64,000 bases of DNA from Posidonia oceanica. Its lineage: Eukaryota > Streptophyta > Magnoliopsida > Alismatales > Posidoniaceae. A model generated the notes under the pieces. It did not search any database. It was not told the DNA's origin and saw nothing but the letters and a program-made list of their open reading frames with translations. Position numbers and translations under genes: made by a program. This document shows, one piece after another, positions 30,301 through 42,821 of the stretch. How positions within the stretch are numbered: position 1 is the first letter of the stretch; each line of letters begins with the position of its first letter. The stretch spans positions 98,439,501-98,503,500 of the forward strand of contig JAZBRS010000026.1 in NCBI GenBank assembly GCA_037176725.1, read 5' to 3'.

Positions 30301-33101
30301 GCAGCAGAGCTCTGTAGAGGGTGTCGGAGCCAGAACCAAAGCTGGAGGCATTCCCGGTGGAAACGGAGGGCAGAACGGGATTCCTGGAACCTCCACGGTG
30401 CTCGGAGCATGATCGGTGAGGGACGAGCAGGCCGGAGACGGGATTGCACGTAGAGAGCTTGCCGGAGAAGAAGGGTCAGCGGCGGAGGCGACTTCGCGCG
30501 ACAGAGGGCAAAACCTAGTTCTAATGGGTCGGGAAGCTAGAGGAGGAGAAAACTAAGCTATGGGTGCGATCAGGTACCTTTTTCGGTGGTTGGTGCGTTC
30601 CACTGACGTCGGTGGTTTGAGCAGACGATGGTGGTGATGGTCCAGCTGTTGCAGGCACTCTTGGCGGCACGCGAAGGTCTGGTTCGACTCCTGGCGATGT
30701 TCTGGAGCTCGCTGGATGCACAGGCGCAAGCTTGGACGCTGGAGGAAGAAAAATGGGAAGTTGGGTGCTGCTGGTTCTGCCGGAGGTGGGGGGAGTGTTC
30801 TGTTGCTCCCCGAGCTGGGTGGAACCTTCTGGCAGGATGTTGGATGTCTAGTGATGGTGAGTAGGTGTTTGAATTGGGTCGGGGAAGGCTGTGGTGGAAG
30901 TTTGCAGGTTTGGTGGATTTGGACAGAAAACTGGTGTGGGTGTTTGTGGTGGTGTGTTCAGGCTGTGGTGGGTGTTTAGGCTGAAGGCCGGGAGGTCTGG
31001 AAAGGTAGAGGTTGGGCGAGTTCTATGGAGAAGTTTGGGAGAGTTTTGAGGTCTGTGGTGCGGCGAATTCTGAGGGAAGGTGGTCTGGTTTCTGTGAGTG
31101 GATGGATGGGTGTTTGGGGTTGATTTTGGGTTGAGGCTGGGTGGTGAAGGTGTGGAAGGGATGCTGGATGTTCGGGCGAAGTTGGGGAAGGATTTGCAGG
31201 AGTTTTTGGTGGTGGAGAAGGGTTGCTGAAGGGAGAAGGAAGATGCTAGATTTTTGCAGAAGAAGGAGGGGAGAATTCTAGGCTCTCTCATGCTCTCTCT
31301 CTGATTCTCTCAACTGGCAAAGGTGGAGAAGGAGAAAGGTGGATGCTGGTTTTATCAGGAGGGTTAGCTAGGTCGAGCGCGAGCAGTGGATTCAAATCCA
31401 CGGACGCGAGGGAAGACTGCTGCTGAGGGCTATGACCGGCGAGGCAACGCGTGAGTTAATGCCATCGCGGAAGATGCGGCGAAGTATGGGATGGCTGAGA
31501 GAGGGTGTGAGAGTGGAGGTGGCAGCTGGCTGATCTGATGGAGGGGGAAAATCAGATTTGAAAATGGGGGGGAAGGTTCTACAGGCATTCGCAGGTGAAA
31601 AGTAGAAGGAAGAAGAAGAAGAAAGGAAGAGAAGGGAAGGAGGAGGGCTGAGGCAGCAGGTGGGCTGGGCCGGAACTACGGGGAAAGAAAGGAAAAAAGA
31701 GAAAGAAAGAAAGGAGGGGAGAAGGCAGTGGGCCGGGCCGGCAGAAAAAAAGGAAGAGAAAGAAAAAAAAAAGAAAGAAAGAAAATGGTGGAAGAAGAAA
31801 AAAAATGGAATTAGAAGAAAGATTAAAAAATAAAAAAGGATTCGGAAATATTTTAGAGTAGTTGTTTTTAGGTTAAGATTTTTAATTAGGTTTTAATGAT
31901 TTTTTTAAAATTTTTAAATTAGGGTTAAGAGGGGTTTTAGTTTTGATTTTAGTTTTTTACAATTTTTCTTAAGTTTTTCTTTAAATTGTTTTTTAAATGT
32001 TTGTTAAGTTTTTTAATTATTTTTAAGTTAAGTTTTTCTTGTTAAGTTTTTTCCTCTTTTTTCTTTTTAGTTAAGTCTTTTAAATTGTTTTAAGTTTTGT
32101 GTTTTAATTATTTCTTTAGATTTGTTAATTGTTTCTTTTCTTCTAGGATTTACTTTTGATTGTTGTTATTTTTAAAAGGGTTCTTGCTTTTTGTTTCTTT
32201 TTATTATATTTTTCTTTTGTTTGTTTTTAATAGCATTTTCCTCTTGTTTGTTTTTTACATTTTTGGATTGCATTCCTAGTTTTTTATTGCTTTTTAGCTG
32301 GATTTTTCTTTTATTTGTTTGTCCAAGTTTTTTAATTATTTCTTAAGGTTTTGATCTGTTTCCCTTTTGTTTTCCTTTTTTAATTAGAGTTTTAAAGGTT
32401 TAGTGTGGAAGAAAAGAAAAAGGAGAGGAAGAAGGAAAGAAAGAAAGGGAGAAAGAAAGAAAGAAAGAGAGGGGAGGGAGGAAATTAAAGATTAGAAAAT
32501 CAGGAGATAAAATAAAATGAAATAAAAAATACAGATAAAATACAGGAAGGAAAGATGCATAAGGTGGGCCCACTGGAAAGCAAGAAAAGGAGAAAGAAGG
32601 GAAGGAAAAGAAGGAGAATAAGAGGGAGGATAGAGAGGAGAGAGAAAAGAATAATTTAGAGAGAGAAAAGGATAATTTGGAGAGATGAGGCGGATAAAGG
32701 CTTGGATTTGGAGTGGGATTGGGTGAGTGTGTGACCTAGGGTTTCTAAGGTTTTGACCTAGGGTTTGAAGTGGGATTTTGGAAGGTTTTTGGAAGGATTT
32801 TGGGTGTAGAAAAAGGGTGGTTTTACCTAGATTTTCTAGGGTTTTTGGGAATAGTTTTGGTGGAAGATTCTAAGGGTTTTTGTAGGGTTTTCTAGGTTAG
32901 GAAGGGATGGGTTTTCCTATGGCTTTTTGGATGGTTTTTGGGTCTTGAAAATGGGTGTGATTCTTGGTTTGGCTTTGGGTTTGTTTTGGAGTTTTGGTTT
33001 GAAAAGAAGAGTGTGGTTTTGGGTTTGGGTTAAGGTTTTGTCCAGAAGCCACCAGAGAGAGAGATTCCACCAATTCCACTTGTTAAAATGGGGTGTCTAC
33101 A
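27363..33101 (-). repeat. Element D 3' LTR (5739 bp)
   Basis: On the minus strand it begins TGTAGACACCCC (33101) and ends GGGATTACTACA (27363). It is about as long as the other LTRs and has the same zones in mirror order: the conserved terminal block, a minisatellite (28060-28320), AGGGACCTAAATGCAA repeats (29080-29980), a GC-rich block (30160-31700), an A/T block and the purine-rich 5' zone. It shares with solo LTR E an extra stretch of about 45 bp near the 3' end (27379-27423) that A and F lack, so D and E are one subfamily. Confidence 0.9.
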
Positions 33102-33463
33102 GATGCCCCTCCCTGAGCGAGGTCAAGCGAAGTGAGACCATGGCTCAGGGTTGACAAGACACCTCATCTGACCAGAGAGAGCCAGACATTGCTATAGACG
33201 TGAGTCACTTATTCGGTGGATGCACCGAAAATCATGACTCGTTGCCAAATGTAGATGAATGTAGATGTAATGCTTACGCTAATGCAAATGTTATGCCTAC
33301 GCTAATGTTCTGTGCGCTGTACTCCTCTAGGGGAAAGCAGGTGATGCATGCACGCGGAAAGGCAAAAAATATGCAATGCAACATCGTCGGGCAATACTTC
33401 GGGAGAGCCGAACAATTTAGGTGCGCTGAGTAGTGTGCAGGTCTAGCACGGGGGTGCCGTTTG
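33102..33463 (-). other. Element D polypurine tract and 3' untranslated end
   Basis: Complement of AGGGAGGGG at 33106-33114, four bases from the LTR as in element A. The following 150 bases match 16650-16800 of A in reverse, including GTGAGTTACTTATTCGG-like sequence at about 33200. The rest is unique, with no ORF that I can support. Confidence 0.8.
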
Positions 33464-33468
33464 CCAAG
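33464..33468. other. Target-site duplication CCAAG, left of solo LTR E
   Basis: CCAAG immediately precedes the TGTTGACACC start and is repeated at 39284-39288 directly after the LTR end. Confidence 0.95.
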
Positions 33469-36400
33469 TGTTGACACCCCATTTTGACAGGCTGGATCGT
33501 TTGGAGCCTTCCGGTGGCTGCTGGACCCGAATTTAGACCCAAACCTACACCTCCCTCTCCTTCTTTCCCCTCAAAACAAGCCCAAACTTGACCTAGGATT
33601 ACCCCCCTTTTCCGAACCTGAAAACCCACCAAAATCCATAGGAAAACTCACCCCTGATGACTTAGTAAACCCACCAAAAAGCCTGCAAAATCTCAAACCA
33701 GACCCCTCCCGAAAACCCTAGGAAACTTAGGCAAAAATACCCTTTTTCTACACCTCAAAACCCCTCCAAAACTTCCTCAAAACCAAACCAAAACTCCGGG
33801 ACCAGAACTAGAAATCCTAGACCCCACACCCGCCAAATTTCACCCCTTTCCGAGACCTCTAAGCCCCCTTTTGGCCAAATTATCGTTTTCTCTCTCCGGG
33901 ATTATCGTTTTCTCTCTCCTCTCTCTCTCCTGATTATCGTCTCTCTTTTCATCCCCTTCTTGCCCTTTCTCTGGCTTGGCTGTGGGCCCCCTTTGTACTC
34001 CTATCCTTTCTCCATCTTATTCCTATTTTTATTTTATTTTTAGCATTTTTCCCGAATTTTAAAAAATCTTTTCCCTCAAACCTATCTCTTTCCCTTTTGT
34101 TTTCCTTTTTCCCCTTTTCTTCTTCTTTTCCTTTTCCTCCTTCTCTCTTTTGCAAAAACCCATAAAAATCCTTAAAAATCTGTAAAACCCCAAAACATAA
34201 AAGAAACAAATCAGAATTCCAAGAAAAGCAACTAAAAAACATTAAACAAATGATTAAAAACTCAAACTTAACTAAATCAAGCTAAAAAGAAAATCAAGCA
34301 TGCAAACTAAAAAATGCAAAACAAACTAAAGGAAAATACTGTAAAATCAAGTAAAAAAATGAAATAAAGTCAGAACCTACCCAAGATAAAAACCCCACTA
34401 AAAGAATTAAAAAACAAACCCTAAAGGAAAGAATTAAAGATCAAATACTAAAACAAGTAATTAAAGAAGACAAAAGGCTTAACCTAACAAACATAAGGAA
34501 AAAAAACAGCATAAGAACTTAATTAAAAAAAAGGAAAAAGAAAATACAGTTAAAAGACTTAAAACACTTAATCAAACCAGAAAAATCCAACTAAAAAACA
34601 TCAAGAAGAATTAACAAATAAAAATCAAAAACATAGGTCAAAAGACTTAAAGAAGAAAAACATAAAAGACTAGAACTAAAAAGCCCAAAACCCACTCAAA
34701 ATAATATAAAAATAAATCCTAAAAATCCTAATTAACATCCTAAAGTACTTAACAAGAAGACACAATTTTAAAAACAATTTAAAAGAATTTAACCAACACT
34801 TAATCAAGTGGAAAATGAATTAACAACAAAAGAAAACCCTAAAACCCTAATCAAGCCTAAAACACACTAATTAACCTGAAAACGGTCATTAAAAAATCTA
34901 ATTAAACGCCTAACCTACAACCCAAGTCATCTAATATTTTTATTTATTTTTATCTTATTTTTTCCTATTTTATTTCCCTACTTCTTTCCATCCTTCTTTC
35001 TTTCTTCCTTTTTATCTTCTTCTTTCTTCCTTACTGGGCTCACCGGCCCGTTTTCCCTTTTTTTCCTTTTTTTTCAAAATCTTCGGTCCGGCCCGCAGCT
35101 ACAGCGCCGTCTCCCTCCTTCCCTCTCCCGCCTGCCACCAGCTACAGTAATCGCTGGCCTGCCATTCTGCCGACCTGCCATCTCCTGCTCGAGCCGGACG
35201 AGCACACGCCGAACTCCGTCCGTGCGCCTGCCATCGCCACGCCGGCATTCAATTGCCGCAGGCCTGCAAAACCAAGAGGAGAGGTCATCAGAATGGCAGG
35301 CAGAAAGGAGGGAAATCAGAGAGCCAATTGAGGAGGGAAAGGAGAGGAGAAAAGAGGAGAGAACATCCGGGAAGAGAGGAGAGATCCCAGAGTGCAATTC
35401 CCAGCGAGAGAGAGCCGTTTTCTCCCTCTGAAATCCACCCAGGAACACCAGACCTTCCGCTCTCCCTTCCGCAGCGAACCAGAGCCCGAAGCACCCCGAG
35501 AACAGACCAGAATTCGCCCCCCAATCTCACCCAAGCCACCTGCAGTTCCTCCCTTCCTTCCCACAGAGAAACCAACCCGCATTTCGCCAGAAACCGCCTG
35601 AAATCGCACCGGAACCCAACTCTCTTCCCTTCTGAAATTCCCTCTGCCACAGTCCACCACATCCTCCCAAACTCCGCCCCAACATTCACCTGAACTCCAC
35701 CTTCCTGAAACACCTAACCTCCAGCTCAGTAACCCACCACAGACGAAACGCTCCACCACAAACACCTGTAGCAGTTCCTGTCCGAAATCCGCTCCAAACC
35801 CGAACCTCCCCTCCAGTCTCTTCCCGGCCTTTCTGAACACCCAGAACCCACCACCGGACCTCCAGCTTCCTCCCGGAGGGCTCCGCTCCATCGGACGAGC
35901 AGCAGACAGAGCCCCCCACCTCCGGCAGCAACCTGAGGACCCAAAAAAGCCGGTCCTTCACTCAAGCCACAGAACCTCCGTCCTATCGTCCAGGGAGCAT
36001 CAGAGGATCACCCTGAGAAAGCTCCAGCCGTCGCGAGCCACCGAGGACGTCCGCAGCGACCAGACGACGTCCGCCGGCCATCTCCGGCGCTGCTGAGGTC
36101 GGGAGGGCACACCGGACACAGCCGCAGGTACTCCTCACCCTCCCCTGCTCTCTCTCCTCCTCCTGCTGCTTCTCCGCCAACCAGATCCAGGTTTCCAGAC
36201 CTCCAGTGCCGCCCGCGTCCCGCCGGCCTTCCTGTCTTCTCCGGTGCCGGCCGCTTGTCTTCCGAGCGCCCCAGCCACTGGAACGCCGCTCCGACGCTGC
36301 CCAGAGCTCCGCACGGTCGCCAGCACCGCCCTCCGCCGGTCTGCGCCTCCTCAGCCTCCCCTGTCGGCGGCCACGAGCGCTGCAACCTCTGCTGCTACAG

Positions 36401-39283
36401 TGTTCGTCGCCGCCGGCGAGACACTGTGCTTTTATTTTTTTCTTTATATAGTTTTTGGTGCAAATATTGCATTTATGCCTTAAGTTCTTACATTTTTGCG
36501 TTTTAGTCCTCTGTTCATTTATTTCGCTTAGTTTTTAATTAAATACCATGCTAAATTGCTGTTTTTATTTATGTTTTTCAGTATTTGCTTTTCAGTCCAT
36601 TTACTGTGTGTTTCAGATGTAATGTTTTATGCTTTAGCCCCCCTGTTTTCGATTATTGCACTCAGGTCCTGTTTTAAATCAGTCTATCTAACTGCATGCA
36701 TTTTACCATATAAAATTGCATTCTGGGCCCCTCTGTTTTTTCATATTTACTGACTGATCCTCTAAACTGTAGCAACCTAGGTTTTATTTTCTCATTTTGC
36801 ATACTGCATTGCATTCTTTACCTTCTGGCTTTGCATATTTGCACATAGGTCCATTTTAAATGGACAGTAACCCATTTGGCATGCATTTTAGCTTATTACA
36901 TTGCATCTTTACCCCTGTTTTTCCAAAAATTGCATTTCAGTCCATGGTCAGTGATTTCAGAGCATATTTTGCATATGAAATTGCATTTTTGACCCTTGCA
37001 TGATTTAAAAATCACACATAGAGCCTTGCATCTTTCAAAAACCATGTAAAAAGACTATTTTGCCCCTAAGTTGCATTCTAACTCCTATGCTTGCAAAAAT
37101 TGCATGTAGACCCTCCACTTGCATTCCCGGACTCCCCAGAACCCCGTTTTCTGGAAAATTTGCATTTTTGCCCCTTTCTTTCTTCAAAAATGCTTTTGAA
37201 TCCCTGTTCTTTCCAAATTGCTTTTCTTTGTCTTTTCTTGCTTTGCATGCATCCTGCATTCATCTAGTCTGGCATTTTAGCTCCCCTTTGCATACACTAA
37301 GCACTTTTAACTCCCCTTCACTTGGGAAGACCTTCAAGCACACCCCTAGGACCTCCTGAACACCTAGATCTGTTCTTCTCATCTGTTCTGGCCCTTCTGC
37401 TCCGAAGTTGCGATATCTTCCAATCCGACCGTTGGATCTCCTCAAGAAAGCTGCCCAGGCGACCGCAGCGAAGCGCTCTTCAGCATGGACCAAGCAGATC
37501 TCCGATCAGACTCCCGGATCTCTAGGTATATCTTCCTGAACCCCTGCACTGCATTCATTTGCATGCCATTTGCACCGTTTTGCGTGCCCTTTAGTTTTTT
37601 CTGCTTCGTTTTGCGTGCCGTTTCTTTGTCTTGCGCCGTTTTGCGTGCCCTTTAGTTTCCTTGCCTCGTTTTACGTGCTTTCAAGTTTTCTCGCTCCGTT
37701 TTGCGTGCCCTTTAGTTTTCTCGCCCCGTTTTGCGTGTTTTCAGGTTCTCTCGCTCCGTTTTGCGCGCCGCTTCTTTGTCTTGCCTCGTTTTGCGTGCTT
37801 TCAAGTTTTCCCGCTCCATTTTGCGTGCCCTTTAGTTTTCTCGCCCCGTTTTGCGTGTTTTCAAGTTCTCTCGCCCCGTTTTGCGCGCCGCTTCTTTGTC
37901 TTGCCTCGTTTTGCGTGCTTTCAAGTTTCCTCGCTCCGTTTAGCGTGCCCTTTAGTTTTCTCGCCCCGTTTTGCGTGCCCTTCAGTTTCCTCGCCTCGTT
38001 TTGCGTGCCGCATCTTTGTCTTGCACCGTTTTGCGTGCCCTTTAGTTTTTCCGCTCCGATTTGCGTGCCTTCATGTTTTCTCGCTCCGTTTTGTGCACCG
38101 CTTCTTTGTTTTGCACCGTTTTGCGTACCCTTTAGTTTTCTCGCCTTGTTTTGCGTGTAGTCTTGTTTTCTTGCACCGTTTTGCGTGCCCTTTAGTTTTT
38201 CCGCTCCGTTTTGCGTGCTTTCAAGTTTTCTCGCTCCGTTTTGCATGCCGCCTCTTCGTCTTGCACCGTTTCGCGTGCCCTGTGGTTTCCTCGCCTCGTT
38301 TTGCATGCGGTCTTGTTTTCCCACGCCGTTTTACGTGCCGTTTCTTTGTCTTGCCTCGTTATGCGTGCTTTCAAGTTTCTTCGCTCCGTTTTGCGTGCCC
38401 TTTCGTTTTCTCGTCTCGACTTGCGTGCCCTTGTTTTCCTTGCCCGGTTTTGCGCCCCTCTTTCGTTTTTCTGCACGGTTTGGCGTTCTTGTTCCATTCC
38501 TTGTGCCGTTTTGCATGTCAACCTTGTTTTCGCATCTTCTTGCATACTTGTTTCGTTTCTCGCACTGTTTTACGCCGTCTTCCCTTGCATGTCGATTGCA
38601 TTGCATGGTTTTCTCGCTGTTTCGCTTTTTCGCTTTTTCGCCTGCATTTGCATATAGGGCGGTGATGCTTACTGTCCGGAGTTCTCACGAGCCAGGTTTC
38701 GCCCGGTTCAGAACACAGACAGCGTTGCTGAGCACTTAGACTGCACGTTTACTTCCTTGCATCGTCTTTCATCACTTAGAGCACACCTTCGAGCATTTAG
38801 ACAGGCATTCATTGGCACTTAGGCATTCAAAATCTGCATTTCCCTACATATGCGAGCGTAAGCCTAGAAAGACCGATTCTCGGGCGTGTCGGGGGTGCCT
38901 AACACCTTCCCCGCGCGTAACAGGAGTCCTTACCCTCTCTTGGCCCGCAATGACCATATCGCCCTTGTCCTAGGCACGAGTCACATCATTTGCATTCATT
39001 TGCATCTCATTCCTTTTGCATTGCCCTGCATTGCATCTTTTGCTTGGTTTTGCGTGATTATTCATGCATTTCCCTGGTTTTCCTTGTCTCCCGATTTAAT
39101 AGACTTGGTGGCGACTCCGATTTTGTCTTACCTTCTTCTTTTCTTTCCTTTTTTCCCTCTTTTAAATGTTTTCGAGTTAGGTCTTCCTTCTCGGACATAG
39201 TCGCTTATAGTGAGCCTGATTCCGATCGGTGCACGCGAGCTTTGGCATCGTGCATGGATGATCCGAACACCGGGATCGCTACA
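33469..39283 (+). repeat. Solo LTR E (5815 bp)
   Basis: A complete LTR from TGTTGACACCCC to GATCGCTACA, flanked by the 5-bp duplication CCAAG and by element D sequence on both sides, with no internal region. That is the usual footprint of recombination between the two LTRs of an element inserted on the plus strand of D. Zones match the other LTRs: telo-box pair at 34834, GC block 35060-36430, T-rich block 36430-37200, and an expanded minisatellite. ORFs inside it come from low-complexity DNA. Confidence 0.95.
37565..38540 (+). repeat. Expanded 30-bp minisatellite in solo LTR E
   Basis: About thirty copies of a 30-bp unit with CCGTTTTGCGTGCCCTTTAG as its main form, in regular register over roughly 970 bp. 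This is about three times the length in the other LTRs here. The period is a multiple of three, which explains the long overlapping ORFs on both strands. Confidence 0.95.
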
Positions 39284-39288
39284 CCAAG
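39284..39288. other. Target-site duplication CCAAG, right of solo LTR E
   Basis: Identical to 33464-33468. It proves insertion by integrase of an intact element before the internal region was lost. Confidence 0.95.
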
Positions 39289-40240
39289 CTTCTGCTATAG
39301 GCATAGGCGATGCAAGTGCTGAAAGTGGAAGGCTGAAGGAAGGATGTTGAAAGAGAGATGCTGTGAATGTGCATGCGATGGCGAGCATGTAATGCCAACA
39401 AAGCGATCCTAGCCGTGCACTGCTGTGGGTGTCATCTTAAGTCGGCAAGCTGCGAAAGTCTTGCGGGTGCCGAGGATGTCACTTTTAGCAATGCGCGATC
39501 AGGGGTTCGATTTCCTAAGCTAGCCATGTCAAGGAAATGGGATGTGGAAGTTGATGTAAATGACTACAGAGGAGTAGCAGCACAATAAGAATGCAATGTT
39601 ATGCAATGGGGCATGCGAGACCGAGAAAACGATCCGAGGCCGCGCACTACTGCGAGTACCATCTGGAGTCAGCAAGTTGCAAAAGTCTTGCGGGTCCTGA
39701 AGATGCTACCTTAGGCAGTACACGAACGATGGGTTCGAATCCTAAGCACACGATGCTATGCAGTGAAATGCAAGGTATAAACAGTGGAACGCCGGGCACG
39801 TGGAACCGAGAAAACGATACCAAGGCCGCACACTACTGCAGGTGCCATCCGAAGCAGGCAAGCTACGAAAGTCTTGCGGGCACCGAGAATGGTACCTCAA
39901 GAAATACACGAACCAGGGGTTCGGATCCTAAGCATGCCATGTCCATGTAATGATGAAATGCTATACTAGGACTGACTCTACAGAGGATACAAGAAAGCTA
40001 TATGATGTTATGCAATGAAATGCTAATGTTATGCAATGGAATGCAGTGTATAGACAATGAAGCGCTGGGCATGCGAAACCGAGAAGGCAATCCCAAGGCC
40101 CCGCACTACCGCGGGTGCCATCCAAAGCGGGCAAGCTGCGAAAGTCTTGCGGGCGCCGAGAATGGTACCATAAGCAATACGCGAACCAGGGGTTCGGATC
40201 ATAAGCACGCCATGTCCGGGTGATGATGAAATGCTAAAGC
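39289..40240 (-). repeat. Four irregular roughly 190-270 bp repeats in element D
   Basis: The anchor AAAGTCTTGCGGG recurs at 39455, 39682, 39868 and 40141. Each unit holds a hairpin GCAAG(N10)CTTGC and a GGTTCGA-containing segment before CCTAAGC. The family is specific to D, since I do not find it in A or F. Confidence 0.85.
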
Positions 40241-40870
40241 CATGCAACAGAATGCTATTACACTAGGACGAAGGGGTGATAAGTTAACAGACCTATCGTC
40301 GGATAGTTAGGGAGTATCGGCCCTTTGAGGAGTTGATGGACTCATCACCGGATAGTTAGGGCTATCAGCCCGATGAGGAGTTAACGGACTCATCACCGGA
40401 TAGTTATGGCTATCAGCCTGAATGAGGGTGGAAAGGGGGTGGGGATACCGAACCAGAAGGTGCGGCAGAGGTCCACAGACACTCCCGCGACAGTTGGGAT
40501 GTTAGCCCAATGCAGACGGAAATGGAATACCTTGGGGTAGTAAAAAAAGATGACCCTAGTATCGGTGAATGATACCAAGGGACAGCCGAAGCATCCCTGG
40601 CATCAAAATGCAAGGTGGATGAATGAATGGAGGAATGGATGCAAGGTGATAGGTTGATGGACCCATCGCCGAGTAGTTATGGCTGTCAGCCCGATGAGAT
40701 GAGGGGGACGATAGCATGGGGCAGCAAAAAAGATGCCCCTGGTATCAGAGTGATACCAGGGACAGCCAAAGCGCCCCTGGCACCGAAATACGAGGATGGA
40801 TAGATGAATGGATGATAGGTTGACGAATGTATCGCTGAGCAGTTAGGGGTGCCAGCCCAAATGCAAAGAA
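40241..40870 (-). repeat. Hairpin repeats of element D, first block
   Basis: Units such as GATAGGTTGATGGACCCATC and CGGATAGTTAGGGCTATC alternate with longer inverted repeats of the GATACCAGGG...CCCTGGCA type (40571-40603, 40751-40780). These are reverse-strand relatives of the hairpins in A at 13900-14550. Confidence 0.8.
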
Positions 40871-42330
40871 TGAGGAATGCAAAAGGATATAGAGAAAACA
40901 GGAAACCCCCTGTGGTGGGTGTGCAATGGTCTCAATGCGGGCATGCTTCGTGGCGTCACGAGGTGACATACGAGGGACACGCCGGTCATCAAGGACCTAC
41001 CCACGCGGTGGGCGGTAAAACTTTGAAAAGCACGGAGCCTCTGAGCGAGGCAGGCAAAAGATGCTCATCCTTGGCTCCGATTTTTGAAAACCGGGAGAAG
41101 AGAAGAAGATAACAATATATTACAGCATGCATGTTTTTGGTGGCTTTGGACTCAAAAGCAGCTGCTAAGAGGGTGCTTCTGCACTTTCTAACTCAGGAGA
41201 CTCGATCCTCGTGCAACGCCATGCCGAGTTGGGGTCGGTGGCTCTCTTTCTCACTCTTGGCTTAGGATGAGGCCTTGGCTTTGCAGAGTATAGCCTTTGG
41301 TTGCTTGCAGGTAGCAGAAGCATTGGATGCAGTTTCACAGCCTCTGTCTTAATTCCTCGGGGACCGACTACCGCTTTTAACGCTCACAGAATGATATTTC
41401 TTTCCCCCTCATGAGTGACCGAATTTGCATCTAGCCTGCTAGGGAAGTAAGTGTTGTCTACACAGGGGATTGGAGCGTGCTGCTGCCCTCGGAGGGTGGG
41501 GCCAGGTCCTCCCGATTAAGTATCCCGTGCAGTTGCCAGTGTGGCGTTTGAAGTTGATAACTGAGGGGGCTTCTATACTCGTCCGAGTCACTCCTCTCTT
41601 GAGCGCCTTCTTTCTTCAACTTCTGTCTTCATTTCTCTTTTATGCTCAGCATGCATATCATGTTATCATTTTTTTTTGCTCACATGATCTCTATTCTTTT
41701 GGACATGCATGTCTTCACCCTCTTAGGGTAGCAGTCCCGGACGAGGTGTTAAGAGTTGGGCTGATCGGCGTACACCTTCAGCCTCTGCAATGTGTGCTTA
41801 CAGCCTCTAGCTATGCTCTGCTCTGCTTCGGTCTTCTCCATGTCTAGTGGACTCTCTTGATAGGGTGGATCTCGCTTCCAGGAATTCTGAAACTCAGCGA
41901 GATGCTCTAATTTTTCTCTCAGTCTCACTCTGTAGCCACATGCAAGAGATGGCGCTACTCGGGTGAGACCTGCCTGAGATTGTCACTGCTTGACATCCTC
42001 CAGGTGCTGCTTGTTTGTCCGTAGCCAGGTTTCTGATTATACAAATGTTTATGGGTTTTGTATATTTTAGAATGGAAAGGGACAAGCATGTTTTTAGGTT
42101 TTTGCATTGGTTTTGTATTTTTATGGTTTTTTGTGCTTAAGAAAACATAAAAAAGGAAAACCAACAGCAAGGTGAGAAAATATTTTTACATTTTTTTAAT
42201 TTTCTTGATTTTTTTCGTGCTTCTGTCTTTTACAGGATGCAAGAAATGACATGTACATGTAGAAAATGATATGCATGATGATAGATATGTACAAAGAATG
42301 ATAGATATGAGATGATATGTGCAGAGAGTG
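40871..42330 (-). other. Element D unique region, no gene recognised
   Basis: Mixed-composition sequence. Several short ORFs exist on both strands (for example 41470-41847, +), but none shows a known motif or a match elsewhere in the window. Bases 42080-42220 are T-rich with CATGTTTTTAGGTTTTTGC, which partly repeats at 42537-42560. Confidence 0.5.
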
Positions 42331-42505
42331 GCAAATATGTGCAGAGTGATAGGTTAACGGACCTATCGCCGAATAGTTGGGGATATCAGCCCGAGGATGA
42401 CAAGTTAACGGACCTATCGCCGAGCAGTTAGGGGTGCTAGCCCGAGAGTGATAGGTTAACAGACCTATCACTGAGCAGTTAGGGTTGCCAGCCCGAATGA
42501 GGGAA
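42331..42505 (-). repeat. Hairpin repeats of element D, second block
   Basis: Three units of about 55 bp. The third is a perfect 9-bp stem, GTGATAGGT 42448-42456 and ACCTATCAC 42463-42471, with a 6-base loop. The others read GATAGGTTAACGGACCTATC and GACAAGTTAACGGACCTATC. Confidence 0.85.
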
Positions 42506-42821
42506 TGAATGCAAGAAGCAGAAAGGGATGCATCATGCATGTTTTTTGGTTTTTGTCGATTTTATGCTTTTTATAATTTTCAGACAAGGCGAAAAACCAC
42601 AAAAACAAAACAAAACGAAAAGAAAAGACAATGCAGGAAACAAAAGAGAGGCAAGGGAGACTTACCTATCAGCTACCTCGAGAGGGAGGCGCTGGGTTCG
42701 CTCCAACGCTGCTAATGCTGTCGGTGGGGCCCACTGTTGGCAGTACGGGGAGCACTGGGGCTACTGGAGCTGCTGATGGCAGTGCAGGGAGCACTGGGGC
42801 TGCAAAAGTTGGAGGAGGAAC
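42506..42821 (-). other. Element D segment at the junction with element F
   Basis: T/A-rich, then a GC-rich part (42660-42821) containing imperfect AGTGCAGGGAGCACTGGGGCT repeats. On the minus strand it reads as a short Ala/Pro/Val-rich stretch followed by a donor-like AGGTAAGT. It is too short to call a gene. The last five bases, GGAAC, are the left candidate target duplication for element F. Confidence 0.5.

Larger units (their letters stand above)
27363..42821 (-). mobile_element. Element D: reverse-strand Tat element, 3' LTR and 3' non-coding region only, split by solo LTR E
   Basis: On the minus strand the order is 3' non-coding repeats (42821-39284 and 33463-33115), polypurine tract, then LTR. 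No gag or pol is seen, because the remaining internal region should lie to the right of element F, outside the window. Left flank CAAGG (27358-27362) is a possible target duplication. Its hairpin repeats are relatives of those in A and F, but the family is distinct and carries its own roughly 200-bp repeat. Confidence 0.85.

Noticed and set aside
37570..38739. Long overlapping ORFs (up to 344 codons) on both strands
   Set aside because: They are read-through of a 30-bp minisatellite whose period is a multiple of three. Cys/Phe/Arg-rich repeats with no domain.
39400..40230. tRNA-like B box (GGTTCGAATCC near 39735) repeated in element D
   Set aside because: Only one of four copies matches the B-box consensus, with no A box at proper distance and no acceptor stem. 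It is better explained as part of a roughly 200-bp repeat.
41470..41847. 125-codon plus-strand ORF in element D
   Set aside because: No recognisable domain, antisense to the element, and no second copy in the window to test conservation.
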